This document shows, piece by piece, positions 45,401 to 55,631 of a DNA stretch of 64,000 bases. The position numbers and the translations under genes are program-made. The DNA is from Procambarus clarkii (taxonomy: Eukaryota; Arthropoda; Malacostraca; Decapoda; Cambaridae), in NCBI RefSeq assembly GCF_040958095.1, contig NC_091193.1:24973901-25037900 (forward strand), written 5' to 3'. The notes under the pieces are model-generated. The model ran no database searches. It saw only the letters and a program-made list of their open reading frames with translations, and had not been told where the DNA came from. How positions within the stretch are numbered: position 1 is the stretch's first letter; every line of letters begins with the position of its first letter.

Positions 45401-46292
45401 CAGCCAAGAGACACGGGGTGGTGTCAGCCAAGAGACGCAAGGTGGTGTCAGCCAAGAGACACAGGGTGGTGTCAGCCAAGAGACACGGGGTGGTGTCACC
45501 AGGAGACACGGGTTGGTGTCAGCCAAGAGACGCGGGGTGATGTCAGCCAAAAGACGCGGTGTGGTGTCAGCCAAGAGACGCGGGGTGGTGTCAGCCAAAA
45601 GACGCGGGGTGGTGTCAGCCAAGAGACGCAAGGTGGTGTCATCAAGAGACACGGGGTGGTGTGAGCCAAGAGACGCGGGGAGGTGTCACCCAGAGACGCG
45701 GGGTGGTGTCACCCAGAGACGCGTGGTGGTGTCACCAAGAGACGCGGGGTGGTGTCACCCAGAGACACGGGGTGGTGTCACCAAGAGACGCGGGGTGGTG
45801 TCACCAAGAGACGCGGGGTGGTGTCACCAAGAGACGCGGGGTGGTGTCACCCAGAGACGCGGGGTGGTGTCACCCAGAGACACGGGGAGGTGTCACCCAG
45901 AGACACGGGGTGGTGTCACCCAGAGACGCGGGGAGGTGTCACCCAGAGACGCGGGGTGGTGTCACCCAGAGACGCGGGGTGGTGTCACCAAGAGACGCGG
46001 GGTGGTGTCACCAAGAGACGCGGGGTGGTGTCACCCAGAGACGCGGGGTGGTGTCACCCAGAGACACGGGGAGGTGTCACCCAGAGACACGGGGTGGTGT
46101 CACCAAGAGACGCGGGGTGGTGTCACCAAGAGACACGGGGTGGTGTCACCAAGAGACACGGGGTGGTGTCACCAAGAGACGCGGGGTGGTGTCACCAAGA
46201 GACACGGGGTGGTGTCACCAAGAGACGCGGGGTGGTGTCAGCCAAGAGACGGAAGGTGGTGTCAGCCAAGAGACGGAAGGTGGTGTCAGCCG
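42461..46292. repeat. 23/24-bp minisatellite array (~162 copies)
   Basis: The unit is 23 bases, ACACGGGGTGGTGTCACC plus AAGAG. Many copies have one extra base (GTCAGCCAAGAG or GTCAGGCAAGAG, 24 bases). Subtypes are zoned: CACCAAGAG near 42.5-43.1 and 46.1 kb, CAGCCAAGAG near 43.1-43.6 and 44.4-45.6 kb, CACCCAGAGACGCGG near 45.66-46.1 kb. Each unit has a short hairpin core GGTGTCACC. A plus frame exceeding 1,260 codons and several others are artefacts of a stop-free unit. Confidence 0.97.
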
Positions 46293-46786
46293 CCATCCAT
46301 TGCTTCTGTTTATAACATTAATTCTCACCACCTGATAAAGAAAACGAGCACTGACACTCGTAGAAAATGGGCAAACCAAAACCGGAAGAAGATGGGAACT
46401 TCGGGGTTAACAATTATTTTGAATGTTATTATTTACATTGTGAGGGTGGGCGAGGTGCGGGGTAGGAGGCTGCGAGAGGCAGCGGGTGGGTACACTGTAC
46501 ACCCACACGGTGGAGGAGGAGGTGTTAGTACACCGTGTAAACGTTTGCGGTGTTGGGTGTTGGCGGGGTGGGTGTAGTATCGACCAGCGTGTGTGCGGAG
46601 GGGCCGTCGTCAGTGAGTCAGTGTGTGGTGCTCAGCTCGCAAGGCAGCCCGCACCAAACACCCTCCGCCACGCTGCCTCACACTCGCTCACCCTCCTCCT
46701 CTTCCTCTCCTTTCTCTCCTTCTTTCTCTTCTTCTCCTCTCTCTTTTCTTTCCTCCTTCCCGTCTTCTCTCTTGCCGCTCTCCAAG
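46293..46786 (+). promoter_or_regulatory. GC-rich upstream region and long polypyrimidine tract
   Basis: After an AT-rich stretch (46310-46440), the sequence turns GC-rich (46440-46680). It contains two TCAGTG motifs near 46610-46622 that resemble arthropod initiators. A C/T-only tract of about 90 bases (46690-46780) ends TCCAAG and then ATCAG, both usable as 3' splice sites. It is therefore either a promoter/5' UTR or an intron end preceding the exon. Confidence 0.35.
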
Positions 46787-47479
46787 TCCTATCAGCTCGT
46801 CCCCACTTCCTATTCGTTTACTTCGTCGACACCTGAGGCAGGATCTTCCTCCGTCAGGAGTTCGAGGCAGCCAGCACCCGCGTGGTCGAGTGAGACATCT
46901 GCCTCTTCGGGTGACTCTCCAGGGCCTCTCCCTTCGCCTCTAACTGCCTCGCCCTTCACCGCTAACCCCCGTAAACTGAGTCCAGCGGAATCATCCCCGG
47001 ACAAGCGCCCTCGGAGTGCCTCTATTCCCCAGTCGCCGTCAATCTGCGTGTCGTGGAGTGCTAGTGCCCCGGACTCCATCACGGAGCGCTTTCCGCGAAG
47101 TGTGTCACTCCCGGACTCCTCCCTGGAGGAGAACCTCTGGCGGGATTCGATCTTGGACTCGCCTTCGGGCCACGCCACCTCCTGGACTAGGCTCCTGCCG
47201 CGGTCACACTCGTCCCTGGCCTCGATCTCCGGGTCGCCGTCTTACGTGTCTTTGGACTCGAGTCCGCCCTCGTCGCCGCCGTCGTCGCCGCCGGGCCACC
47301 ACGGAGTGTTCAACATGCCACGTCCCTTGGCCCAGAGTGCCCTCATGCGGCCGCTGGTGGCACTGGCACTTCCCGGCATGTACCTCGTCTACAAGTACAA
47401 CCAGTACAAGCGCCAGCAGCAGGAGGCCAACCGACGCAAGGCCGCCGAGAGGGAACTGTCGCAGCTCAACCACAAGATT
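46787..47479 (+). CDS. Host-gene exon: Ser/Pro-rich segment then a transmembrane anchor
   Basis: The best host coding candidate. The frame is open from about 46541 to a strong donor ATT|GTAAGT at 47480. Acceptor-like AGs at 46786 and 46795 both give phase 0, as does the donor. The first ~175 residues are Ser/Pro-rich with RS and SP sites (PDKRPRSASIPQSPS, FPRSVSLPDSS, SPPSSPPSSPPG). Then MPRPLAQSALMRPLVALALP begins a hydrophobic segment followed by YLVYKYNQYKRQQQEANRRK and a charged helix ending LNHKI. This suggests a single-pass membrane protein with a cytosolic coiled-coil start. The only ATG in frame is 47315, so if this is the first exon the protein begins there and the Ser-rich part is untranslated. 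I do not recognise the family; later exons lie outside or are unseen. Confidence 0.6.
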
Positions 47480-47720
47480 GTAAGTACCTGCTGCCTCCTA
47501 GATGGCACTGTGCCTATCCCTGTGGCTCTGTTCCTCACTCATGGGCACTGTGTCTGTCACTGAAGCCCTGTTTCTCACTTGGGGATATTATGTGTCACCT
47601 TGGGGTACCATGTCTCACACTAGGGCATTGTGTCTCACGCCTCTGGGGTACTGCGTCTCACCTCTGGGGTACTGCGTCTCACCTCTGAGGTACTGCGTTT
47701 CTTTCCAGAGTACCTTACTC
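47480..47720. repeat. Degenerate GGGCACTGTGTCTCAC-type repeats, intronic
   Basis: About eight imperfect units of 22-25 bases (GGGCACTGTGTCTGTCAC, GGGGTACTGCGTCTCACC) just inside the putative intron. The core resembles the units of the arrays at 51.6 and 53.3 kb. Confidence 0.6.
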
Positions 47721-48002
47721 ACCTTGATATGTTAGCAAGGTCTAACATTAGCTCCTAGCACCGCCTTCCAAACATTCTAGTTCAATGCAATGACTCAATA
47801 CTCATAATTTACATATAAATATGAGTATTGAGTTATTGTCAACAACTTCGTCCAACCCATTTCTCTTATTGATAGCTCTAACACTCAATAAGTTCTTATG
47901 ACATGTCTGTGAACCATATGTCAACAGAACACATGATACACAGACCATGTGAACCACCTCCTCGTTCTGCTGTTTCTAGTTTCAAAAACATTTTGGTCTG
48001 CT

Positions 48003-48225
48003 TAATTAAGATAACCTCAAGATACTTTGTAATTTCCGACAGAATCGTATATATATCCCTACCATGTCCCTCTATTCTCCTGCGTGGTGAGCTCTCACGC
48101 TCAGCCTTAGCAACGAGCCTTCTTTCATATCTCTGGAGTTGTTCTAGTTTTGTCTTGTACTTTTTTAGGGGAGGGTTCCATGCCGGAGCGACATACTTAA
48201 GAGCAAGTCACATATTGTACTAGGA
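48003..48225 (-). pseudogene. LINE RT C-terminal remnant
   Basis: The minus strand reads YVAPAWNPPLKKYKTKLEQL, then QRYERRLVAKAE and about 25 more residues to a stop. It is homologous to EYAAPAWSPYLVKDKTKLEK in LINE-A but divergent. Only this region of the protein survives. Confidence 0.7.
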
Positions 48226-48557
48226 GGGGTAACCGGCTGGGTCCGGGTCTTTCTCCCCCCCCCTCTTTATCTTTCCCTTCTCTCAACTCTATTTTCGTAT
48301 CCCCCTCTCTTCCCTTCCTCCCAGTATAACATTCATCACCCACCATCCTAACATTTAATATGCTTGACGAATCTTAATGAGGATGAATTTGTGTAGTGAG
48401 ATTAGAAATTAGTTGAGTTTGTCATTTACTGCAAAGGCGGGACATGGGGCTGGACCTTGACAGCCCTATGCACCGTCCGTAACCCAGACCATTCACCCCA
48501 CAAAGTTTCACGAGGCTAGCCACAAGCGTCCGACTGTCTGCTTTGGACAATTCAGTT
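48226..48557. other. Unassigned sequence
   Basis: A C/T-rich stretch (48240-48330), then mixed sequence without a supported feature. Confidence 0.3.
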
Positions 48558-48668
48558 TCTTTCTTTATTATGCACCCCATACCCATCCCGTGGGCGGTGG
48601 TGTAAAGGGTTACAGAGGCACATAATGGTTCAGGAACTGAACCCTCTAGTTCGTTTAGCTAAGCAAAT
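48558..48668 (+). repeat. R1 repeat, copy 3
   Basis: TTATTATGCACCCCATACCC, AAAGGGTTACAGAGGCACAT and TTCGTTTAGCTAAGCAAATA match the copies at 10797 and 13320. Confidence 0.65.
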
Positions 48669-48742
48669 AACAATCTTTTGACGCTAGTTACACAATTATT
48701 AATGTTATATATACATGTACACATACTCATACATACATGAAC

Positions 48743-48743
<1 letters not shown>

Positions 48744-48816
<73 letters not shown>

Positions 48817-48865
48817 CACATATACATACACATACATATTTAATCACCTACACAAATACACACAT

Positions 48866-48950
<85 letters not shown>

Positions 48951-49003
48951 CACATATACATACACATACATATTTAATCACCTACACAAATACACACATC
49001 AAT
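48744..49003. repeat. Duplicated (TA)n plus ~60-bp unique block
   Basis: A TA run (48744-48812) and a block starting TTTACACATATACATACACA are followed by a second TA run (48871-48946) and an identical copy of the block ending near 49003. The duplication unit is about 134 bases. Confidence 0.9.
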
Positions 49004-49104
49004 AATATTTTGTATTACAAGTGATTCAACAAGAGGCTCACAACAGTCACTATACAAGGCACTTTACATCTATGGTGAGTCACACACAGGTACTAGTCTT
49101 GCTG

Positions 49105-49228
49105 CACACCCACCCAACTGGGCGGCAGCTTTACAGTCATGTGCTCCACACCCACCCAACTGGGCGGCAGCTTTACAGTCATGTGCTACACACCCACCCA
49201 ACTGGGCGGTAGCTTTACAGTCATGTGC
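49105..49228. repeat. 42-bp tandem repeat (3 copies) in a LINE 3' UTR
   Basis: Three copies of a 42-base unit containing CACCCAACTGGGCGGCAGCT and TTACAGTCATGTGC. They lie immediately 3' (on the minus strand) of the LINE stop codon at 49233, so they probably belong to that element's 3' untranslated region. Confidence 0.8.
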
Positions 49229-49232
49229 AGCA

Positions 49233-49740
49233 TTACCTACAGTAAGCAAATTTTGGATACTTCGCTAAGATTCCTGGCAGTACATCATTATGAATGAAGT
49301 ACTTACACATTTCTTGGACACTATTGATGGTGTTATCTCTAAATTCCGCGATTTTTTCACATTCCATTATATAATGACGCAAAGTATGCGAATAGTTCTG
49401 CTGACAGAGTTTACATTTAGTCAAATCTACATCAGCAGATGTTACAAACTCCCAGAGGTACTTGTAGTCGAGCCTAAGCCTAGCAGTGGTAACATCTAGA
49501 AGTCTGCTAACATTATTGAATGACCCATAGACGTGCTTAATAGAATGATGATAGATGGAGTAACTGGTGTGAATTTCACTTTGCCTCAAGTCTCCGAAAT
49601 TTAGTTGATGTTCCCGGAATATTGCTGCCCTCAGGCTGCTCAGAGGCAGTCCAAGTTGGTAATCAATTCCTACTTTACGAGCAAAAGTCTTGGCCAAGTC
49701 CTCAGGTCTATCATGCATACTTTGGACAAACAGACATTTT
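49233..49740 (-). pseudogene. C-terminal domain of a different LINE, with zinc-knuckle-like motif
   Basis: About 170 codons on the minus strand with CKLCQQNYSHTLRHYIMECE: a C-x2-C-x5-H-x3-H-x4-C cluster typical of the extreme C-terminus of some RNase-H-bearing or Jockey/R1-like LINE polymerases. Leading sequence LGLPLSSLRAAIF and RLRLDYKYLWEF fits this. RT and RNase H cores are absent. No stop occurs within it. At its left end (in sense) the sequence switches to a LINE-A-like remnant, so two LINEs are juxtaposed. Confidence 0.6.
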
Positions 49741-49743
49741 CCC

Positions 49744-49925
49744 TTACAGATATGTAAATAGGAATCGGAACACTTTTGTTTTGATTCTGAAGGCCACACG
49801 CACGTTGGTCAGTTTGGTGTATGTCGCTGACATTATTCGGCTAATAATTTCTGTTGTCCGAGACAGGAAGCCTGTGAATATACATACACCTCGATGCTTA
49901 AGGTATGTATCAAGGCTCCCTATGG
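49744..49925 (-). pseudogene. LINE-A-like RT remnant
   Basis: The minus strand encodes RIMSATYTKLTNVRVAFR followed by VFRFLFTYL. This aligns with RITSAAYARLANIRTAFR and SFRTLYTTY of LINE-A, but is diverged. Confidence 0.55.
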
Positions 49926-50040
49926 GAGGAACACTGACCTGCCCCAGCATGTAACACAACAATTGTTCTCCAGCTCCTGGGCACCTGTTTCACGCTTGAT
50001 GAACAGTGGCATTAAGCGAAAGGAAGTGTGTCCAACCATT

Positions 50041-50286
50041 TATGTCTGCTCTAGTGTCTGCTCCAGTGTCTGCTCCAGTGTCTGCTCCAGTGTCTGCTCC
50101 AGTGTCTGCTCCAGTGTCTGCTAGTGTCTGCTCCAGTGTCTGCTCCAGTGTCTGCTCCAGTGTCTGCTAGTGTCTGCTCCAGTGTCTGCTCCAGTGTCTG
50201 CTTCAGTGTCTGCTCCAGTGTCTGCTTCAGTGTCTGCTCCAGTGTCTGCTCCAGTGTCTGCTCCAGTGTCTGCTACAGTGTCTGCT
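50041..50286. repeat. 12-bp TGTCTGCTCCAG array (~20 copies)
   Basis: A 12-base unit with occasional 9-base units TGTCTGCTAG (TCC deletion) and late TTC or TAC variants. Serine/valine-rich frames are incidental. Confidence 0.95.
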
Positions 50287-50344
50287 CTTGACCCTACACT
50301 GTGGTACGGGTCTTCTCACTGGGTTAAGGTCCAGGACCATTTTT

Positions 50345-51340
50345 ACCGATGACTTTCGAGTGATTTCGCATTTGCCGAGTAATGTAGTCTCCGCCTGTGA
50401 TGATTCGTCTCATTAGTTTGCATCAACAACAAACATTGATTGAAACGAGCTAGTTTCCTGTCATGTCGTTATCATTTACAAGAACAGGATGGCCCCTAGC
50501 ATCACTTCCTTTGGAACACCACACAACTGGTGTGAGGAATGGTCCAGAAAATTTCTACTAAAGTTCAAGTCGGGAAAGTGTAAAGTAATGAAATTAGACG
50601 AAGGGAGCAGGAGGCTGAACCCAAGGTACCATCTGGAAAGTGATATCCTGCAAGAGTCAAATAGAGAGAAAGATTTGGGGGTTGATATCACACCGAACCT
50701 GTCCCCAGAGGCCCACATCAAAAGGATATCATGAGCAGCATATGCTAGACTGGCCAATATAAGAACTACCTTTAGAAACTTGTGTAAGGAATCGTTCAGG
50801 ACCCTGTATACCACTTATGTAAGACCAATCCTGGAGTATGCAGCTCCAGCCTGGAGTCCATACCTAGTTAAACACAAGACAAAGTTAGAGAAGATTCAGA
50901 GATATGCCACCAGGCTCGTCCCGGAACTGAGCGGTAAGAGTTACGAGGAAAGGCTACGGGAACTAAAAGTCACGTCCCTGGAAGACAGAAGAGTTAGGGG
51001 AGACATGATCACCACCTACCATATTCTTAGAGGAATTAACAGGGTGGACAAAGACATATGATTTAGCATAGGTGGAACAAGTACAAGAGGACACAGGTGG
51101 AAACTTAGTACCCAAATGAGCCACAGAGACATTAGAACGAATTTTGTCAGTGTCAGAGTAGTTAACAAAAGGAATACATTAAGCAGTGATGTGGCGGAGG
51201 CTGACTCCATACACAGTTTCAACTGCAGATTTTATAGAGCTCAATAGGCTCAGGAACCTGCACACCAATTAACTGACAGATGAGAGGCGAGACCAAAGAG
51301 CCAGAGCTCAACCCCCGCAGGCACAGCTAGGTGAGTACAA
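50345..51340 (+). mobile_element. LINE-A copy 3 with 5' inversion
   Basis: From about 50519 the plus strand carries LINE-A coding from EEWSRKFLLKF through YAAPAWSPYLV to the C-terminal region, with two in-frame stops, then the 3' UTR ending GCTAGGTGAGTAC near 51340. Left of the junction, 50345-50518, the same element continues on the minus strand. It shows GVPKEVMLGAILFL (SGVPQGSVLGPILFL), SMFVVDAN (SMFADDAK) and, after a frameshift, MRRIITGGD (MRRIKTEED). The inverted part is the segment directly upstream of the plus part in LINE-A, the arrangement produced by twin priming. Confidence 0.8.
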
Positions 51341-51596
51341 GACGTCAGTATCTCCCCTCTCAACGCGACCTTTAGTTACCTTTGTGAGCAGTAGTCACTC
51401 ACTCACACTTGAGCGTTAGTTGCGGCCTCCCAGCCCGCTCCTGCTGCCTGGGTCGGCGGCGTCACGGCCGCCACACACCATCAAATGTTGCCGACTCTTT
51501 ATTTATACAACAGGAAAAGTTTGTCAAGCAAGGTGGACCCCGTGCCTGTGTTTGGTGAGAAAGTTAGCTGATGTAAGTGTTTTACAAGTCCACCCG

Positions 51597-51932
51597 GGGG
51601 CACTGTGCCTCACCCGGGGGCACTGTGCCTCACCCGAGGGCACTGTGCCTCACCCGGGGGCACTGTACCTCACCCAGGGGCACTGTGCCTCACCCGGGGG
51701 CACTGTGCCTCACCCGAGGACACTGTGCCTCACCCGGGGGCACTATGCCTCACCCGGGGGCACTGTGCCTCACCCGAGGGCACTGTGCCTCACCCGGGGG
51801 GCACTGTGCCTCACCCGAGGGCACTGTGCCTCACCCGAGGGCACTGTGCCTCACCCGGGGGCACTGTGCCTCACCCGGAGGCACTGTGCCTCACCCGGGG
51901 GGCACTGTGCCTCACCCGGGGGCACTGTACTT
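51597..51932. repeat. 20/21-bp array (~17 copies)
   Basis: CACTGTGCCTCACCCGGGGG repeated about 17 times, with CGAGGG, CCAGGG or an extra G in some units. Its core CTGTGCCTCACCC is shared with the array at 53.35 kb. Confidence 0.95.
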
Positions 51933-52129
51933 ACCTATAAGTACTGCCGTATCAGAGACTGCGGAGAAGAAGGGTCTACCTGGGTATGCCCCGCCTACTT
52001 ACTGTGTTGTGCCCATGGTGTTAGTATTTAGGTATTTTGACATTGGAATTCGTTATTGAATGTGGCCATAAAGTTGTGGGTGGAGGTGGCTCCCATAACT
52101 TCTCCTCTCAGTGTTGCTACTCTGTGACC

Positions 52130-52725
52130 TACAGGTTACCACTACTTCCCTACACTCCTGCGCCTCATGTGTGTTTACAGCGTCCACTTATGTCCTCTCT
52201 TCATACTGCCTCTCATGTTAAAGAGGTTGTCCTTGTCTACCTTGATAATTACCATCAGTATATTTAATGTTGTGATCATGTCCCCTTCTGTTTCTTTTAG
52301 AAGATTGTGAGGTTTTTGTTCTTTTAAGTTATCCTCATAACTTGAGCCGTCTTAGCTGTGGCGCTGATCTTGTTGCACACCCTTGTACACCTTCAAGGTG
52401 GCCTTCATGCCTCACAAGGTCTTGAGGAAGGTGTTGTATATTCCAGTATACCTCTAAGGTCCTGCTTCAGGCCTCTATACCACAGTGTTAATGTGTGCCA
52501 CCCTTACATATGCTGCCCATGTTACCCTCTCTCGGTGTGTGCCTCTGGTGATAGCAATGGAATTATATCTTCTACCATATCCTCTTCCCTCGTTCCGACT
52601 CCTGCGGGTGCCCTCATAGTGTACATACCTCCTGCTCTCTCCTATCACTTTCCCATATTCATTACCTTACACTGACTTGGATTGAATACTAACAACCATT
52701 TGTTTGCTCAATCCTGGAATCCTCG
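52130..52725 (-). pseudogene. Heavily decayed LINE-A-like 3' half
   Basis: Short blocks match LINE-A in order on the minus strand: GTGATCATGTCCCC (52273), TGGCGCTGAT-like mid blocks, and AACAACCATTTGTTTG (52693), corresponding to the same landmarks in 11058-11760. No frame survives. Confidence 0.55.
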
Positions 52726-52890
52726 GTTTTTACCTTTGTCATCAGCTTTGTGACGTGTGCAGCACTGAGGTGATGTAGGAGGTCCTCCCCACGGGGAGGT
52801 GTGTCCCAGACCTGGACCAGCCGGGGTCCAGGACCCAGGCTCACGGTACTCCGCTCCTTACTTCCCGCCACCTGGCACACTCCCCTCTCA

Positions 52891-52927
52891 CTGACTGTGA
52901 CTGTGACTGTGACTGTGACTGTGACTG
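52891..52927. repeat. (TGTGAC)n short tandem repeat
   Basis: About six copies of the hexamer TGTGAC. Confidence 0.9.
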
Positions 52928-52929
52928 GT

Positions 52930-53345
52930 GTTACTCACACAGCCCCACAACACAGTGCCTGCTAAGTTATCCCCGCCAGCTTCTCCAGTGTCAACACCTC
53001 CACCTCCCGGGCACCAACAGCATCAACAACATTTTGACAACTTATGCACACACCAGCTATCCTTTTCCTGTCTTATTTGACAAGACTGTCACCCCAAATA
53101 TGACATTAGTCAGGCGCGACCTTCGCCATCTGGAGCCATGGTGCGCTTCTCTTACATCTTTTGTCCATTAAAGGTGTTTACCTATTGTATACTTGACAAC
53201 TTTCTCCGTCACTTGGCCCTCGGCTCCACCTTAGTGCCTCCTCTCTCCCCTTCTCTCATTATTGGCACTATTTTTTTCCCCATAAATCTGGCAGGTGTCC
53301 AGTATCATGTGTTTAGTTGGACACTTTAGTTAGTGGGTGGCACAG
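52930..53345. other. Unique spacer
   Basis: About 415 bases without a supported gene; C/T-rich segments near 53210-53280. Confidence 0.3.
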
Positions 53346-53347
53346 TG

Positions 53348-54157
53348 TCTGTGCCTCACCCTGGGTCTGTGCCTCACCCTGGGTCTGTGCCTCACTCTGG
53401 GTCTGTGCCTCACCCTGGGTCTGTGCCTCACCCTGGGTCTGTGCCTCACCCTGGGTCTGTGCCTCACTCTGGGTCTGTGCCTCACCCTGGGTCTGTGCCT
53501 CACTCTGGGTCTGTGCCTCACCCTGGGTCTGTGCCTCACCCTGGGTCTGTGCCTCACCCTGGGTCTGTGCCTCACCCTGGGTCTGTGTCTCATCCTGGGT
53601 CTGTGCCTCACCCTGGGTCTGTGCCTCACCCTGGGTCTGTGCCTCACCCTTGGTCTGTGTCTCACCCTGGGTCTGTGCCTCACCCTGGGTCTGTGCCTCA
53701 CCCTGGGTCTGTGCCTCACCCTGGGTCTGTGTCTCACCCTGGGTCTGTGCCTCACCCTTGGTCTGTGTCTCACCCTGGGTCTGTGCCTCACCCTGGGTCT
53801 GTGCCTCACCCTGGGTCTGTGCCTCACCCTGGGTCTGTGTCTCACCCTGGGTCTGTGCCTCACCCTTGGTCTGTGTCTCACCCTGGGTCTGTGCCTCACC
53901 CTGGGTCTGTGCCTCACCCTGGGTCTGTGCCTCACCCTGGGTCTGTGCCTCACCCTGGGTCTGTGCCTCACCCTGGGTCTGTGCCTCACCCTGGGTCTGT
54001 GCCTCACCCTGGGTCTGTGTCTCACCCTGGGTCTGTGCCTCACCCTTGGTCTGTGTCTCACCCTGGGTCTGTGCCTCACCCTGGGTCTGTGCCTCACCCT
54101 GGGTCTGTGCCTCACCCTTGGTCTGTGTCTCACCCTGGGTCTGTGCCTCACTCTGGG
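53348..54157. repeat. 18-bp array (~45 copies)
   Basis: TCTGTGCCTCACCCTGGG repeated about 45 times, with CTC/CCC, GTC/GCC and TTGG/TGGG variants arranged in recurring blocks (GCCTCACCCTTGG then GTCTCACCC recurs about every 110 or 160 bases). Being 18 bases, five or six frames stay open (SVPHPG, LTLGLC, CASPWV; QGEAQT, RVRHRP on minus). Confidence 0.97.
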
Positions 54158-54166
54158 GAGCTGTAT

Positions 54167-55246
54167 TTCTGGCACTCCACGACACACACAGGTGTTCCTG
54201 GCACTCCACGACACACACAGGTGTTCCTGGCACTCCACGACACACACACAGGTGTTCCTGGCACTCCACGACACACACAGGTGTTCCTGGCACTCCACGA
54301 CACACACACAGGTGTTCCTGACACTCCACGACTCACACACAGGTGTTCCTGGCACTCCACAACACACAGGTGTCCCCTGGCACCCCACGACACACACAGG
54401 TGTTCCTGGCACTCCACGACTCACACACAGGTGTTCCTGGCACTCCACGACTCACACACAGGTGTTCCTGGCACTCCACGACTCACACACAGGTGTTCCT
54501 GGCACTCCACGACACACACAGGTGTTCCTGGCACTCCACGACATACACACAGGTGTTCCTGGCACTCCACGACACACACAGGTGTTCCTGGCACTCCACG
54601 ACACACACACAGGTGTTCCTGGCACTCCACGACACACACAGGTGTTCCTGGCACTTCATGACACACACACAGGTGTTCCTGGCACTCCACGACTCACACA
54701 CAGGTGTTCCTGGCACTCCACGACACACACACAAGTGTTCCTGGCACTCCACGACACACACACAGGTGTCCCCTGGCACTCCACAACACACACAGGTGTT
54801 CCTGGCACTCCACGACACACACACAGGTGTCCCTGGCACTCCACGACACACAGGTGTCCCTGGCACCCCACGACACACAGGTGTCCCTGGCACCCCACGA
54901 CACACACAGGTGTCCCTGGCACCCCACGACACACAGGTATCCCTGGCACTCCACCACACACACAGGTGTCCCTGGCACTCCACGACACACAGGTGTCCCT
55001 GGCACTCCACCACACACACACAGGTGTCCCTGGCACCCCACGACACACAGGTGTCCCTGACACCCCACGACACACAGGTGTCCCTGGCACTCCACGACAC
55101 ACACACAGGTGTTTCTGGCACCCCACAACACACAGGTGTCCCTGGCACTCCACCACACACACAGGTGTCCCTGGCACTCCACGACACACAGGTGTCCCTG
55201 GCACTCCACCACACACACACAGGTGTCCATGGCACTCCACGAGCAA
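54167..55246. repeat. 27-33-bp array with variable CA tract (~36 copies)
   Basis: The unit is CAGGTGTTCCTGGCACTCCA plus CGACACACACA, with a CA tract of varying length. Left copies have TGTTCCTGG; from about 54830 most have TGTCCCTGG and CACCCCAC. It directly follows the 18-bp array. Confidence 0.96.
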
Positions 55247-55631
55247 GAGTGACGGTGTAAGATGTGAACTTGGCACTCAGCCACGACGTTAACAGTGTTT
55301 ATACCCTGGAGCTGAGGGTAGTGGGAGTGCCGCCCTGTTGGCACTCTCCTGGAACATAACTGTTAATCTCAGCTCGGCATCACTGGCGATCAACGAGACT
55401 CACACCGCTGAGTAAACTCACACTGAGTTTACTCAGTGGGTGAGGTGTGTACAGGTGGGGGGGGGGGAGGCACTCAGTAAACAGTGCCTGGAGGGCAGGC
55501 CAGTTAAAGTGTTGGCACTGGAGCTCCCGGGATTGGCTCCTGGGGCCACAATGTTGCCGACCTCTGTTGTCATGTCAGTGGTAGTCATGTCAGTGGTAGT
55601 CATGTCAGTGGTAGTCATGTCATGTCTCCAG
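55247..55631. other. Spacer with small 15-bp repeat
   Basis: Mostly unique; GTCATGTCAGTGGTA is repeated three times at about 55569-55615, and a poly-G run lies near 55456-55466. No gene is supported. Confidence 0.4.

Noticed and set aside
42422-46577. Plus-strand open frames of over 700 and 1,260 codons
   Set aside because: Produced by a 23/24-base unit without stops; frame switches with each extra base and no family signature.
46810-47178. Minus-strand ORF of 122 codons opposite the Ser-rich exon
   Set aside because: Shadow of the plus frame, which has the transmembrane segment, splice-compatible phase and strong donor.
53313-55344. Long Arg/His- and Gln/Glu-rich frames
   Set aside because: Artefacts of the 18-base and ~31-base arrays.
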